Source of the DNA: Candidatus Corynebacterium avicola
Lineage (GTDB): Bacteria; Actinomycetota; Actinomycetes; Mycobacteriales; Mycobacteriaceae
Reading direction: 5' to 3'
Length of the DNA stretch: 32,119 bases
Assembly: GCA_019114135.1 (NCBI GenBank)
Contig: DXGC01000118.1
Span: 1 to 32,119, forward strand
Position numbers and translations under genes: made by a program. The notes under the pieces were generated by a model, which made no database searches, was not told the DNA's origin, and saw only the letters and a list, made by a program, of their open reading frames with translations. Shown in pieces: positions 25,800 through 32,119 of this stretch. How positions within the stretch are numbered: the first letter of the stretch is position 1; each line of letters opens with the position of its first letter.

Positions 25800-26927
25800 T
25801 TAGTCTGTGGCCGCGGTCCGGTGCCGACGGGGCAGCGGCGGCGGGTAGAGGATCCACCGCGCCCGCGGGACCTTGCCCAGCCGGTAGAAGATGTATCCGC
25901 TGAGCGCACAGGTCAGCAGGCCGATGATCACCCGCGGGTGCAACTCCATGACGAACCCGAAGGCGTCCGAGTTCGTCTCGGCCATCCACGGCAGGAGGTG
26001 GGAGTTGACCAGGAAGAGGGCGATCTGGTGGGAGACGTAGATCGGGAGGGTGTTGCGTCCGATCGCGGAGAAGACCTGACGCACACCGGGGATCCTGGAG
26101 ATCCACACCGCGACGAGGATGCCCATCGGCACCGCGGTGACGGTGCGTACCAGCCCCATGACACTCATGACCGAGCGCTCGACCTCCGTCCAGCCGTCGG
26201 GGTTGACGATGTCGGCGACGAGTCCGTAGACCCACTCCCAGCCGACGTACAGGACGACGAAGGCGATGATCACCCGCGGGTCCTTCGCCAGCCTCGCGAG
26301 GTGCAGGAAGACCGTGCGGAAATGCAGGCCCAGGAAGAAGGCCGGCAGGTACTGGGTGATGTGGGTGATCTCGTTGTAGGCCGCCATCTGGGTGAGTGCC
26401 ACGACGAGTGCCGGGACCACCGAGAGAGCCACGGCCGCCAGCGGGGGCAGCCGCCGGGTGAGGCAGGCCAGGATGTTGAAGATGATGAGCACGTACAGGA
26501 ACCAGGTTCCCGGGTCGCCGACGATGATGGCCCGAAGCAGGTTCGGCACGCTGAACTTGTCGTCGATGATCAGCCGGATCGACGCGGCGAAGGGGCTGAA
26601 CACCAGGTAGGGAACCAGCAGGAACCACAGGCGACGGAACCACAGGTCGCCCAGGGTGCGTTCGATGACGCGGTGGGCGAAGAGGCCGGAGACCAGGAAG
26701 AACATCGGCATCCGGATCGGGTCCATGAAATCGTTCAGCCAGTGCCAGCCGGTCTGGGACGCCCCGGGGATCCCGGTGACCACGTGCATGTAGCAGACCG
26801 CGATGATCGACATGCCCTTGGCGCAGTCGGCCCACAGCAGGCGGTTGCCGCCGGTGAAGGTCGGCGCTTTGACCGACGGTGTGGGTGCGGGCGACTGCAC
26901 CCGTGGCTCCTCTGAACGTTCCGTCAC
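25800..26927 (-). CDS. Acyltransferase-3 family membrane protein (Fuc4NAc/fucose O-acetylase-like)
   Basis: Polytopic membrane protein of the acyltransferase-3 fold that usually acetylates sugars or cell-envelope glycans. About 375 residues with roughly ten membrane helices. The N-terminal region carries LLWADCAKGMSIIAVCYMHVV (31-51 in part) with the family Asp and His48, then MPMFFLVSGLFAHRVI and FFLGLHFRTVF, resembling the NolL/COG3594 subgroup. The acceptor is unknown; a lipomannan or PIM acceptor is only suggested by the neighbouring mptC and mptA genes. The start is uncertain: GTG 26927 is my choice, TTG codons at 26936 and 26960 are possible, and none has a strong ribosome site. Likely cotranscribed with the exoribonuclease gene; divergent from mptC. 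Confidence 0.8.
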   Translation of the reverse strand: MTERSEEPRVQSPAPTPSVKAPTFTGGNRLLWADCAKGMSIIAVCYMHVVTGIPGASQTGWHWLNDFMDPIRMPMFFLVSGLFAHRVIERTLGDLWFRRLWFLLVPYLVFSPFAASIRLIIDDKFSVPNLLRAIIVGDPGTWFLYVLIIFNILACLTRRLPPLAAVALSVVPALVVALTQMAAYNEITHITQYLPAFFLGLHFRTVFLHLARLAKDPRVIIAFVVLYVGWEWVYGLVADIVNPDGWTEVERSVMSVMGLVRTVTAVPMGILVAVWISRIPGVRQVFSAIGRNTLPIYVSHQIALFLVNSHLLPWMAETNSDAFGFVMELHPRVIIGLLTCALSGYIFYRLGKVPRARWILYPPPLPRRHRTAATD

Positions 26928-26976
26928 GTCTGACAAGGTTGCCCCATGAGCGTCACCCAATCAATTCGGACGTTGC

Positions 26977-26992
26977 GGGGTAGTCTTACCCC
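26977..26992. promoter_or_regulatory. Palindrome over the mptC -10 hexamer
   Basis: GGGGTA (26977-26982) and TACCCC (26987-26992) form a perfect dyad with a four-base centre. The plus-strand hexamer TAGTCT (26981-26986) fits a -10 and ends eight bases before the mptC GTG, so mptC mRNA would be nearly leaderless. A bound protein at the dyad would cover the promoter. Confidence 0.5.
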
Positions 26993-26994
26993 AC

Positions 26995-28239
26995 GTGGAC
27001 AAGCGCATCCCCCTCCCCGTCTTCGTCGCCGTCGCGGTCGCCGTCGCCGCGATCGGTGTCGCCCGCAGCTTCCTCGACGACGCCTTCACCTACCACCTCG
27101 ACTTCGACGTCTACCGTGCCGGCGGCCGGGCCGTCCTCGACGGTGTGCCGCTGTACGAGGGTTCCTTCCCCGCCGGGGGCATCGAGCTTCCCTTCACCTA
27201 TCCCCCGTTGTCGGCGCTGCTGTTCGTGCCGATCGCCCTGGTCCCCAGCTGGGTGGGGTACATCCCCTTCGCGATCGTCAGCGCGATGGCGCTGGTGCTC
27301 GTCACCGTGATCGTTCTGGACGCCGTCACCGTCGAGGGGGGACGTGACCGGCTCGACCGTCGGAGAGTCTGGACCATCGGCCTCCTGCTGCTTCCGCTGG
27401 TCATCTGGATGTGGCCGGTGACCCACACCCTGCTCTACGGGCAGGTCAACATCCTGCTGATGCTGCTGGTCATCGCCGACCTCCTGCTGCCGAGGACCTT
27501 CTGGCCGCGGGGGATGCTCATCGGTCTCGCTGCAGCGGTCAAGCTCACCCCGGCCGTCTTCGGCCTGTACTTCCTGGTCAACCGTCAGTGGCGTCAGGCG
27601 GCGGTGAGTGTGGTCTCGGGAATCGGGTTCACCGCCCTTGCCTGGCTGGTGCTGCCGTCGCAGTCCTCGCAGTACTGGACCGAGACCATCTCCGACCCCG
27701 GTCGGATCGGCGGACTCTCCTATGCGGCGAACCAGTCGATCCGTGGCATGGTCGCACGCATCAGCGGAGACCCCGACGCCACAACCGTCTGGTACGTCGC
27801 GCTCGCGGTCGTCTTCGTCGCGGTGGTGCTGGTGATGCTGCGCCAGGTCGCCGACGGGGCCCACGCTGCGGCGGTGTGCACCAATGCCCTGCTGGCCCTG
27901 CTTCTCTCACCGGTGAGCTGGGCGCACCACTGGGTGTGGGTGCTGCCGATGCTCCTGGTCGCCTGGCACCACTGGTCCGTGTACCGCAGCCGCGGAGCCG
28001 CCGTACTGGCGGTGGTCACCGTGGTGGTCTCCCTGGTGCCGGCGCACCTCTTCTTCCCCGCCCACGGACTGTCCGAGTTGGACTGGTCGGGGTGGATGCA
28101 GGTCACCGGCTCCGGGTACGTGCTGCTCGGTGTGCTGTGGCTGCTGTGGGGACTGGTCTACAGGCGGAACCGCAGGAAGCGCGGCTTGGGCTTCGGCGCG
28201 AGCGAGCGTCCGGTCCCCGGCTCGGTACCCTCCGGGTAG
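26995..28239 (+). CDS. mptC: Alpha-(1->2)-mannosyltransferase, GT87 family (MptC/Rv2181-like)
   Basis: Membrane mannosyltransferase using polyprenyl-phosphomannose to add alpha-1,2 mannose branches to lipomannan. It is 414 residues with about ten helices. The first external loop has HLDFDVYRAGGRA (35-47) with the catalytic-type Asp of the GT87 family, then FTYPPLSALLF. Later segments are GQVNILLMLLVIADL, AAVKLTPAVFGLYFLV, NQSIRGMVAR and SPVSWAHHWVWVLP, all typical of the family. Location beside exoribonuclease AS and a PlsC-like acyltransferase matches Rv2181 and the C. glutamicum MptC gene. The start is GTG 26995. The last 82 bases overlap the convergent acyltransferase gene, and the basic C-terminal tail is encoded there. 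Confidence 0.87.
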   Translation: MDKRIPLPVFVAVAVAVAAIGVARSFLDDAFTYHLDFDVYRAGGRAVLDGVPLYEGSFPAGGIELPFTYPPLSALLFVPIALVPSWVGYIPFAIVSAMALVLVTVIVLDAVTVEGGRDRLDRRRVWTIGLLLLPLVIWMWPVTHTLLYGQVNILLMLLVIADLLLPRTFWPRGMLIGLAAAVKLTPAVFGLYFLVNRQWRQAAVSVVSGIGFTALAWLVLPSQSSQYWTETISDPGRIGGLSYAANQSIRGMVARISGDPDATTVWYVALAVVFVAVVLVMLRQVADGAHAAAVCTNALLALLLSPVSWAHHWVWVLPMLLVAWHHWSVYRSRGAAVLAVVTVVVSLVPAHLFFPAHGLSELDWSGWMQVTGSGYVLLGVLWLLWGLVYRRNRRKRGLGFGASERPVPGSVPSG

Positions 28240-28937
28240 CCCTCCCCCGCCTCCAGGGCCTTCTTGACGTCCGCGGCGTAGGTGGACTCCACGTACTCCT
28301 GGCCGGAGAGTTCCGCGATCCGCTCCATCACGTAGTTGGTCAGGGCGCGGGCCTGGGCGTACTCGTCACCGGCGTCGGCGAAGTCGGCCGGGTCGATGCA
28401 GTCACCGACGAGGACGCCGACGCGGTAGGGACGCAGCAGCCAGGAGCCGGCGACGTTGGCCTTCTCCGTGTCGATCATCGCCACCGGGTAGACCGGTGCC
28501 CCGGAGGCCAGGGCGATACGCGCCATGCCGGTCTTGCCGCGGTAGAGACGCCCGTCGGGCGAGCGGGTGCCCTCCGGGTACATGCCCAGCGGGTCGCCCT
28601 TCTCCAGCACCTTCAGGGCGGTGTTCAGCGCGGCGTCCTGGGAGTCCTTGTCACCACGGTCGATCGGGACCTGGCCGACGGAGGAGAAGAACCACTTCTG
28701 GATACCACCGGCGAAACCGGGGGTGGTGAAGTACTCCTTCTTCGCCAGGAAGGTGAGCTGCCGCTTCGACAGCAGCGGGAAGTACAGCGAGTCCATGACG
28801 GCCAGGTGGTTCGAGGCGAGGACGACCTGCCCCTCCGCCGGGATGTTCTCCAGCCCCTTGGCGAACGGACGGTTGAGGACCCACAGCCACGGCCCGATGA
28901 ACACGTTCTTCAACCACCAGTAAGTGCGGTTCTGCAC
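28158..28937 (-). CDS. 1-acyl-sn-glycerol-3-phosphate acyltransferase-like protein (PlsC family, Rv2182c-like)
   Basis: Probable membrane-associated acyltransferase of phospholipid (or PIM) synthesis. It is 259 residues with the HX4D motif NHLAVMD (43-49), the substrate-binding region FLAKKEYF, GQVPIDRG (88-95) and PEGTRS (121-126). The C-terminus is basic and Pro-rich (PKPKPRFLRFRL). The start is GTG 28937-28935 with AAAGGG nine bases upstream; the glk stop is five bases before, so it is the last gene of the operon. The order matches Rv2182c next to Rv2181. Acyl acceptor is inferred from family only. Its 3' end overlaps mptC by 82 bases. Confidence 0.88.
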   Translation of the reverse strand: MQNRTYWWLKNVFIGPWLWVLNRPFAKGLENIPAEGQVVLASNHLAVMDSLYFPLLSKRQLTFLAKKEYFTTPGFAGGIQKWFFSSVGQVPIDRGDKDSQDAALNTALKVLEKGDPLGMYPEGTRSPDGRLYRGKTGMARIALASGAPVYPVAMIDTEKANVAGSWLLRPYRVGVLVGDCIDPADFADAGDEYAQARALTNYVMERIAELSGQEYVESTYAADVKKALEAGEGYPEGTEPGTGRSLAPKPKPRFLRFRL

Positions 28938-28942
28938 GTTTG

Positions 28943-29917
28943 CTATCCCTTTCGCGAAATGACTGCGGGCTGCCCCGCAAGAAGCGCCGCACCGATCATA
29001 CCTGCCTCGGAGCCCAGGCTGGCGGGTTCCACGCGGGCGACCGGACGGAATCCTGCACCGACGACGGTGGAGCCCATCTCCTCACGTGCGAAGGGCAGGT
29101 AGAGGTCGGCGTCGGCGGCGACGCCACCACCCAGGACGATCAGCTCGGGGTCGAGGATGTCCTGGACGACCGACAGACCGCGGCCGAGCCAGCGGGCGAA
29201 GTCCTCGATCACCTCGGCGGCCAGGATGTCGCCGTCGCGGGCGAGGCCGACGATGCTGCGTCCAGTGATCTCCTCCGGGCGGGACTGGTAGAGCTGGGAC
29301 AGCAGGCTCTCCGGGTGCCGACCGGTGGCGATGAACTCCAGGGCGGTCAGTTCCAGGCCGCTGCCGGAGCAGTACCGCTCCAGGCAACCACGCTTGCCGC
29401 AGGGGCACGCCCGGCCGCCGGGGACGACGGTGAGGTGGCCGAACTCCGGGGCGGTGCCGTAGGCGCCGCGGTAGAGCACACCGTCCTGCACCAGTGCCCC
29501 ACCGATACCGGTGCCGACGGCGAAGAGCACCCAGGTCGAGGCGTCCTGTCCGGGCCCGAGGATGTTCTCGCCCCATGCCGCGGCGTTCGCGTCGTGCTCC
29601 AGGACGACCGGCAGTCCCAGCCGCGAGGACAGCCGGTCGCGCACGTCGCTGTCGCGCCACGGCAGGTGCGGTGCGAAACGCACCCGGTCCTGTTCGGCGG
29701 TGATGAAGCCGGCGACGGCGAGTCCCACGGCCGACACCTCGTGGCGCTCCCGCAGGGCCGAGACCACCAGCGTGATCCCCTTCTCCAGCGCCTCCACCGA
29801 ACTCGGGGTCGGCAACTGCTCGACGTCGAGGATCTGGCCGTCGGGGGAGACGACGGCGGCGCGGAGATTGGTGCCACCGATGTCGATACCGATGGTCAGG
29901 GATGAGGTGGCGGACAT
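28943..29917 (-). CDS. glk: ROK-family glucokinase
   Basis: Phosphorylates glucose at carbon 6; in corynebacteria it serves PTS-independent glucose and maltose use. It is 324 residues with the ATP motif IDIGGTNLRA (11-20), catalytic EHDANAAAWGE (107-117, Asp109), VGTGIGGALV, EFGHL (158-162) and the ROK zinc motif CPCGKRGCLE (171-180). Start choice is ATG 29917: its N-terminus fits the family and a TATCCT hexamer ends seven bases upstream, allowing a leaderless transcript. An alternative GTG at 29938 overlaps the pimB' stop as GTGA and would give coupled translation from the operon mRNA. The genes on both sides concern envelope lipids, but the same glk - pimB' order is found in C. glutamicum. 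Confidence 0.92.
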   Translation of the reverse strand: MSATSSLTIGIDIGGTNLRAAVVSPDGQILDVEQLPTPSSVEALEKGITLVVSALRERHEVSAVGLAVAGFITAEQDRVRFAPHLPWRDSDVRDRLSSRLGLPVVLEHDANAAAWGENILGPGQDASTWVLFAVGTGIGGALVQDGVLYRGAYGTAPEFGHLTVVPGGRACPCGKRGCLERYCSGSGLELTALEFIATGRHPESLLSQLYQSRPEEITGRSIVGLARDGDILAAEVIEDFARWLGRGLSVVQDILDPELIVLGGGVAADADLYLPFAREEMGSTVVGAGFRPVARVEPASLGSEAGMIGAALLAGQPAVISRKG

Positions 29918-29924
29918 TTGTCCT

Positions 29925-29930
29925 AGGATA
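29925..29930 (-). promoter_or_regulatory. Putative internal glk promoter (leaderless)
   Basis: TATCCT on the minus strand fits TANNNT and ends seven bases before the glk ATG. It overlaps CCTAGG and lies just past the pimB' stop. It would let glk be transcribed apart from the operon. No recognisable -35. Confidence 0.4.
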
Positions 29931-29934
29931 TCGG

Positions 29935-31128
29935 TCACGCGCGCCAGTTCCAACTGTGTCGTCCGGGGTGTGCACCGCGTCCGTCGAGCACCGCCGACAG
30001 CTGACGGCCCAGCACGTCCCAGTTCCAGGCGTCCTGCACGTAGGCGCGTCCCCGCTCGGCGTAGGAGCGGGCGCGGTCGGTGTCGGTGAGCAGGGCGGCC
30101 ACGCAGGAGGCCACGGCAGGCAGGTCGGTGCCGTCGACGACGTCCCCGGTGACCCCGTCCTGGACGGTCTCGGGGGCCCCTCCCCCGTCACCGGCGATCG
30201 TCGGGACGCCGCAGGCCTGGGACTCGAGGAAGACGATGCCCAGACCTTCGACGCTGAAGCCGCCGCCCTGGGTGCGTACCGGCATGGCGAAGACGTCGCC
30301 GGCGCAGTAGTACGCGACCAGTTCGGCGTAGTCCACCGGACCGGTGAGTGTGACGTTTCCGGACACGCCCAGGGCGTCGGCGCGGTCGCGCAGGGTCTCG
30401 GCGTACTCGCCAGGACCGACGATGAGCAGGTGGGCGTCCGGGACGTCCCGCAGGATCTGCGGGAGTGCCTCGACGAGGGTGTCCTGGCCCTTGCGGGCGA
30501 CCACCCGGGAGACACACACGATGACCCTGCGGTCGTCGATGCCGTGACGGGCCCGGACAGTGTCGCGTCCCAGGGGGTCCGGCCGGAACACCGTGGAGTC
30601 GACCCCGCCGGGCATCGGCTCCCAGGCGACGTCGGGGCCGAAGCAGCCACGGAAACGGTTGCGGGCGTAGCGGGAGACGTAGGTCAGGCAGTCCGTCCGG
30701 CGTCCGATGGCGCGCAGGACCGCACGTCCTCCCGGCACCATGGACCAGCCGACCTCGTGGCCGTGGGTGGAGGCGACGACGCGGGAGGCCCCGGCCCGGC
30801 GGGCGGCGGCGCCCATCAGGGCCATCGGGGTCGAGGAACCGAACCAGACGGTGTCGATGTCTCGTTCCTCGATGAGCTGCGCCATCCGGCGTGCGGTCGC
30901 CGGGGTGGGCAACATGATCTTCCGTGGCCACCGGACGACGTCGTAGGGCAGGGAGGCGTCGTACCCGGCGGCCGCGTCCTCGTCCTGCGTGGAAGCGAAG
31001 ACCGTGAGGGTGCCGGGGCTGCGCCTGTCGAGTTCGGCGCAGTAGTCGCGCAGGTAGCTCTGGATCCCGCCGAAGGTCGGCGGGAAGTCGTTCGTGACCA
31101 GGAGGACCTTGCTGTGACTACCGGGCAT
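29935..31128 (-). CDS. pimB: Phosphatidylinositol monomannoside alpha-(1->6)-mannosyltransferase PimB'
   Basis: GT4 retaining glycosyltransferase that adds the second mannose from GDP-mannose to PIM1 (and can act on glucuronic-acid diacylglycerol in C. glutamicum) at the inner membrane face. It is 397 residues with N-terminal LLVTNDFPPTFGGIQSYL (9-26), THGHEVGW (121-128), VSRVVARKGQDTL (206-218, donor-phosphate Arg and Lys) and the EX7E motif EGLGIVFLE (294-302). These match the C. glutamicum PimB' family (Rv2188c). The ATG start is six bases past the NlpC/P60 stop and the 3' end overlaps the alternative glk start. With mptA and mptC in the same window it supplies the PIM anchor they extend. 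Confidence 0.93.
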   Translation of the reverse strand: MPGSHSKVLLVTNDFPPTFGGIQSYLRDYCAELDRRSPGTLTVFASTQDEDAAAGYDASLPYDVVRWPRKIMLPTPATARRMAQLIEERDIDTVWFGSSTPMALMGAAARRAGASRVVASTHGHEVGWSMVPGGRAVLRAIGRRTDCLTYVSRYARNRFRGCFGPDVAWEPMPGGVDSTVFRPDPLGRDTVRARHGIDDRRVIVCVSRVVARKGQDTLVEALPQILRDVPDAHLLIVGPGEYAETLRDRADALGVSGNVTLTGPVDYAELVAYYCAGDVFAMPVRTQGGGFSVEGLGIVFLESQACGVPTIAGDGGGAPETVQDGVTGDVVDGTDLPAVASCVAALLTDTDRARSYAERGRAYVQDAWNWDVLGRQLSAVLDGRGAHPGRHSWNWRA

Positions 31129-31134
31129 GGGTGA

Positions 31135-32119
31135 CTAGTACCGGGCGGCGCCGGCGAACGGCATGCTGTCCACGCTGACGACCTGGACCGGGATGCCGTA
31201 GTCCGAGGCGTGGACGATCTGACCGTCGCCGATGTACATGCCGACGTGGGTCACCCCCGGGTAGAAGCCGACGATGTCGCCGGGCTGCAGGTCCCCGCGC
31301 GACACCGAGGTGCCGCCGGCGATCTGTGCGGAGGAGGTACGCGGGATCGACTTGCCGCTCTGCTGGTAGGCCCAGAACATCAGCCCGGAGCAGTCGAAGG
31401 AATCCGGCCCGGTGGCACCCCAGGAGTACGGGGAACCGAGCTTGGACATCGCCGCGCCGACCACGCCGGAGGCATCGGTGAGCTCACCCAGGAACTCCTT
31501 GACGTCGACGTCGATCGGGCCATTCCGGTCTGCCCAGCGACGCTTCTCCTCCGGGCTGAGGCCGTCGACGGCCGTGGCGATCTGGGTCTTGAGCTCCTCC
31601 AGGGCATCGGTGCGCTCCTCAAGCTCACGCTCCTGGGATTGCAGCACGCTGAGCTGGAAGTCGGCGGAGGCCTTGGCGCGCTGCGCCCGGCTCTCCTGCT
31701 CGTCGGCCTCGCGCAGACTGTCCTGCAGATCGGCGAGCTTGCCGGAGCGGTCGGCGTTGAGCGCACTGGCGAAGGCCCGACGGTCGATGGCGTCCTGTGG
31801 GTTGGACGCACCGGCGACCGCGGTGACCGGGTCGATGACGGCACCGCGGTAGAGGGACTGGGACAGCTCGGTGACCGGGGTGCGGGAGTCCTCGACGGCG
31901 GCGCGGGCACGGTCGACCTCTGCGGTGAGTCGCTCGGAGGTGCGGTTGGTGGCGTCGAGCCGCCCGCGTGCGTCCTCGATCTCGGCGCGGTTCTCCTCGA
32001 CCTCGTCGCTGGTGACCTGGGCCTGGCGGGAGACCTCTTCGAGGCGCTCGAGCAGACCATCTGCGTCGGTGTGGAGCGGGGAGGTGTCGACCTCTCCGGC
32101 AGAGGATGCTGCATCGTCA
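31135..32119 (-). CDS. NlpC/P60 peptidoglycan endopeptidase (RipC/Rv2190c-like), 5' part missing
   Basis: Secreted D,L-endopeptidase acting on peptidoglycan stem peptides. The frame is open to the right edge; about 327 C-terminal residues are visible, without signal peptide or start. The N-terminal visible part is a long charged coiled coil (DGLLERLEEVSRQAQ, DEVEENRAEIEDARGRL, LADLQDSLREADEQ). It leads to an NlpC/P60 domain with the catalytic Cys in DSFDCSGLMFWAY, GDIVGFYPG, the His in VTHVGMYIG and IVHASDYG. Coiled coils in such enzymes keep the active site shut and answer to FtsEX. Position next to pimB' matches Rv2190c and a C. glutamicum NlpC/P60 gene. It is the first visible gene of a minus-strand operon with pimB', glk and the acyltransferase. 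Confidence 0.9.
   Translation of the reverse strand, partial: DDAASSAGEVDTSPLHTDADGLLERLEEVSRQAQVTSDEVEENRAEIEDARGRLDATNRTSERLTAEVDRARAAVEDSRTPVTELSQSLYRGAVIDPVTAVAGASNPQDAIDRRAFASALNADRSGKLADLQDSLREADEQESRAQRAKASADFQLSVLQSQERELEERTDALEELKTQIATAVDGLSPEEKRRWADRNGPIDVDVKEFLGELTDASGVVGAAMSKLGSPYSWGATGPDSFDCSGLMFWAYQQSGKSIPRTSSAQIAGGTSVSRGDLQPGDIVGFYPGVTHVGMYIGDGQIVHASDYGIPVQVVSVDSMPFAGAARY

Noticed and set aside
29082..30650. Long minus-strand frame of about 520 codons across glk and pimB'
   Set aside because: It is an alternative frame of two clearly recognisable genes and has low-complexity Pro/Arg/Ser composition.

Overview
The window looks like chromosomal DNA of a high-GC member of the Mycobacteriales, most probably a Corynebacterium. 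The evidence is the gene content and order: a dcw (division and cell wall) cluster, followed by the metF - idsA - mptA - Rv2175c-like - pknL - aroG - exoribonuclease AS - mptC - plsC - glk - pimB' - NlpC/P60 neighbourhood known from Mycobacterium tuberculosis and Corynebacterium glutamicum. The lipomannan/PIM mannosyltransferases and a C. glutamicum-type ProP also fit. Species cannot be fixed from the sequence alone.

Positions 1-13400 (minus strand) hold the dcw operon, in transcription order mraZ, rsmH, ftsL, ftsI, murE, murF, mraY, murD, ftsW, murG, murC; murC runs off the left edge. Most junctions are 1-4 base stop/start overlaps or very short gaps, so the cluster reads as one translationally coupled unit making lipid II and the septal synthase. 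Upstream of mraZ lie four TGGG-type boxes at exact 10-base spacing, the expected MraZ operator, plus additional pairs in the opposite orientation.

Positions 13400-18340 are a mixed segment. It has a ProP-like MHS transporter with a TTG start and its own terminator, a DUF3040 membrane protein, a SAV_6107-type HEPN protein, a GNAT acetyltransferase and metF. Between the divergent HEPN and GNAT genes is a perfect LexA/SOS palindrome.

Positions 18400-28240 carry isoprenoid, mannan and signalling genes. The plus-strand genes are idsA (GGPP synthase), mptA (alpha-1,6-mannosyltransferase), pknL (Ser/Thr kinase with five PASTA repeats) and mptC (alpha-1,2-mannosyltransferase). Interleaved on the minus strand are an Rv2175c-like PknL substrate, aroG (class II DAHP synthase), exoribonuclease AS and an acyltransferase-3 membrane protein. 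Several convergent pairs overlap at their 3' ends.

Positions 28158-32119 are a minus-strand operon: NlpC/P60 peptidoglycan hydrolase (open at the right edge), pimB', glk and a PlsC-like acyltransferase. Polyprenol supply, PIM/LM mannosylation, lipid acylation and peptidoglycan synthesis/hydrolysis thus sit side by side, as expected for a mycolata cell-envelope locus. Several genes (aroG, glk, metF, mptC) have a TANNNT -10 hexamer 7-8 bases before the start codon, which suggests leaderless or near-leaderless mRNAs. No tRNA, rRNA, CRISPR array, insertion sequence or prophage was recognised.
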